Below, piece by piece: positions 4,798 to 5,361 of a DNA stretch of 5,361 nt. How positions within the stretch are numbered: the first letter of the stretch is position 1; every line of letters begins with the position of its first letter. The stretch is from NCBI GenBank assembly GCA_001791715.1, contig MGFD01000057.1, positions 1 through 5,361 of the forward strand, in the 5' to 3' direction. The translations under genes and the position numbers were made by a program. Source of the stretch: Candidatus Uhrbacteria bacterium RIFOXYB2_FULL_45_11 (GTDB taxonomy: Bacteria > Patescibacteriota > Patescibacteriia > UBA9934 > GWF2-40-263). The notes under the pieces were generated by a model. It saw only the letters and a program-made list of their open reading frames with translations, made no database searches and was not told where the DNA came from.

Positions 4798-4827
4798 ATA
4801 GTAACACAGGAAAGGGACTAGGGTCGA
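4798..4827 (-). promoter_or_regulatory. Possible clpP promoter in the short intergenic gap
   Basis: On the minus strand TCGACC (4827-4822) and TACTAT (4803-4798) are 18 nt apart and match the consensus at 4 of 6 each. Transcription would start only a few bases before ATG 4788, giving a leaderless or nearly leaderless mRNA. This fits the missing Shine-Dalgarno site. It is weak evidence; clpP may simply be read from the upstream DHH gene. Confidence 0.3.
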
Positions 4828-4831
4828 GGGG

Positions 4832-5361
4832 TTAAATGAAAAACTCAGAAAAACGAAGCGCGTGCGCGATTGGATGTGTTTCGTTTTCTCTCGCGATGCA
4901 CCAGATCGAGTTGTTCTCGACGAGCGACGCTCCGAGCAATGTGAACCCAGCAGCCTTTGCGTGCCCTCCCCCTCCGTATGCGTTAGCAATCTTCGAAACG
5001 TCTTGTGTTCGACTGCGCATGGAAACTTTCACGCCACCCTCTTTTGTTTCTCGCAACACAAATAAAGTATTCGTGTCTGCAACAAGGTTGAGAAAATTCG
5101 AGAGCCCATCAATTTCATCGTCTGTTACTTGATGCGTTTCAATATCGTTGCGCGTGAGGACAGTCGTCATAACACGAATATCTTCATGATCCGTTAATCG
5201 CTCAAGCGCTGCGCCCCATACTTTCAGCGCGCCGACCGAACGATTTTGGAACATAGTACGAATCACATCTTGAACGCGGGCGCCGTGCAAAATAAGATGC
5301 GAGGCTGTATCAAGAGCGCGTTCGTTCGTCGCTGAGTTCGAGAACATGTTTGTGTCGAAAC
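4832..5361 (-). CDS. DHH/DHHA1-family phosphoesterase (NrnA-like), C-terminal part, cut by right window edge
   Basis: The frame is open to the window edge, so the start and the N-terminal DHH motifs (DXD and DHH) are outside. About 176 residues are visible. They begin FDTNMFSNSATNERAL, which corresponds to the family's DTG-F-ysnT segment; its Asp is a metal ligand of the DHH domain. The C-terminal DHHA1 domain carries the substrate-binding glycine-rich motif GGGGHAKAAGF (about 4946-4978), and MRSRTQDVSKIA precedes it. NrnA-type members degrade short oligoribonucleotides and dephosphorylate pAp; related proteins cleave cyclic dinucleotides. The visible part fits NrnA better than RecJ, but the substrate is not certain. 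An internal ATG at 5347 is not the start, because the family match continues upstream of it. The stop is 43 nt before clpP on the same strand. Confidence 0.85.
   Translation of the reverse strand, partial: FDTNMFSNSATNERALDTASHLILHGARVQDVIRTMFQNRSVGALKVWGAALERLTDHEDIRVMTTVLTRNDIETHQVTDDEIDGLSNFLNLVADTNTLFVLRETKEGGVKVSMRSRTQDVSKIANAYGGGGHAKAAGFTLLGASLVENNSIWCIARENETHPIAHALRFSEFFI

Noticed and set aside
4789..4989. Upstream extension of clpP to 4989
   Set aside because: The extra residues overlap the DHH gene in another frame and have no likeness to ClpP; the family begins near ATG 4788.
5345..5347. ATG 5347 as the start of the DHH-family gene
   Set aside because: The conserved FDT segment with the metal-binding Asp lies just upstream in frame, and the essential DHH motifs must be further out. 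The gene is cut by the window.

Overview
The window looks like chromosomal DNA of a small-genome bacterium, most likely a member of the Candidate Phyla Radiation (Patescibacteria). The reasons are indirect: a short four-cysteine zinc-ribbon protein of a type I recall from those genomes, a membrane-anchored VanW protein in place of larger cell-wall loci, a TrmB-like regulator of the kind common there, tight gene packing, and four genes without a Shine-Dalgarno sequence. There is no rRNA or marker gene, so this is an inference. I see no transposon, CRISPR array, tRNA or phage gene.

Layout. Positions 1-382 (minus) hold a two-gene unit: a small zinc-ribbon protein followed by the N-terminus of a Nudix hydrolase cut by the window edge. 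Both have strong GGAGG ribosome binding sites. Positions 383-614 are an AT-rich divergent promoter region containing inverted repeats. Positions 615-3661 (plus) are a compact three-gene unit: TrmB-like regulator, Hsp20 small heat-shock protein and VanW-domain envelope protein. It ends in a clear intrinsic terminator at 3668-3704. Positions 3662-4170 have no protein gene. They contain a strong candidate for an independent structured RNA on the minus strand (about 3770-3988), with its own promoter and terminator, and the tandem terminators of clpP. Positions 4171-4788 (minus) are clpP, with all three catalytic residues. Positions 4832-5361 (minus) are the C-terminal part of a DHH/DHHA1 phosphoesterase (NrnA-like) that runs off the right edge and lies just upstream of clpP.

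How the genes may work together. Hsp20 holds unfolding proteins and ClpP degrades proteins delivered by Clp ATPases, so two proteostasis functions lie close together but in separate, convergent units. VanW is a cell-surface protein. The TrmB-like protein probably senses a small ligand and may control its own operon through the TTACGA-type repeats in its promoter. The DHH enzyme probably recycles short oligonucleotides or cleaves small phosphate nucleotides.

The most notable object is the roughly 219-nt RNA between vanW and clpP. It has a consensus -35 box with 17-bp spacing, a long irregular rod capped by a UNCG tetraloop, and an intrinsic terminator. It does not match the signatures of tmRNA, RNase P RNA or SRP RNA that I can recognise.
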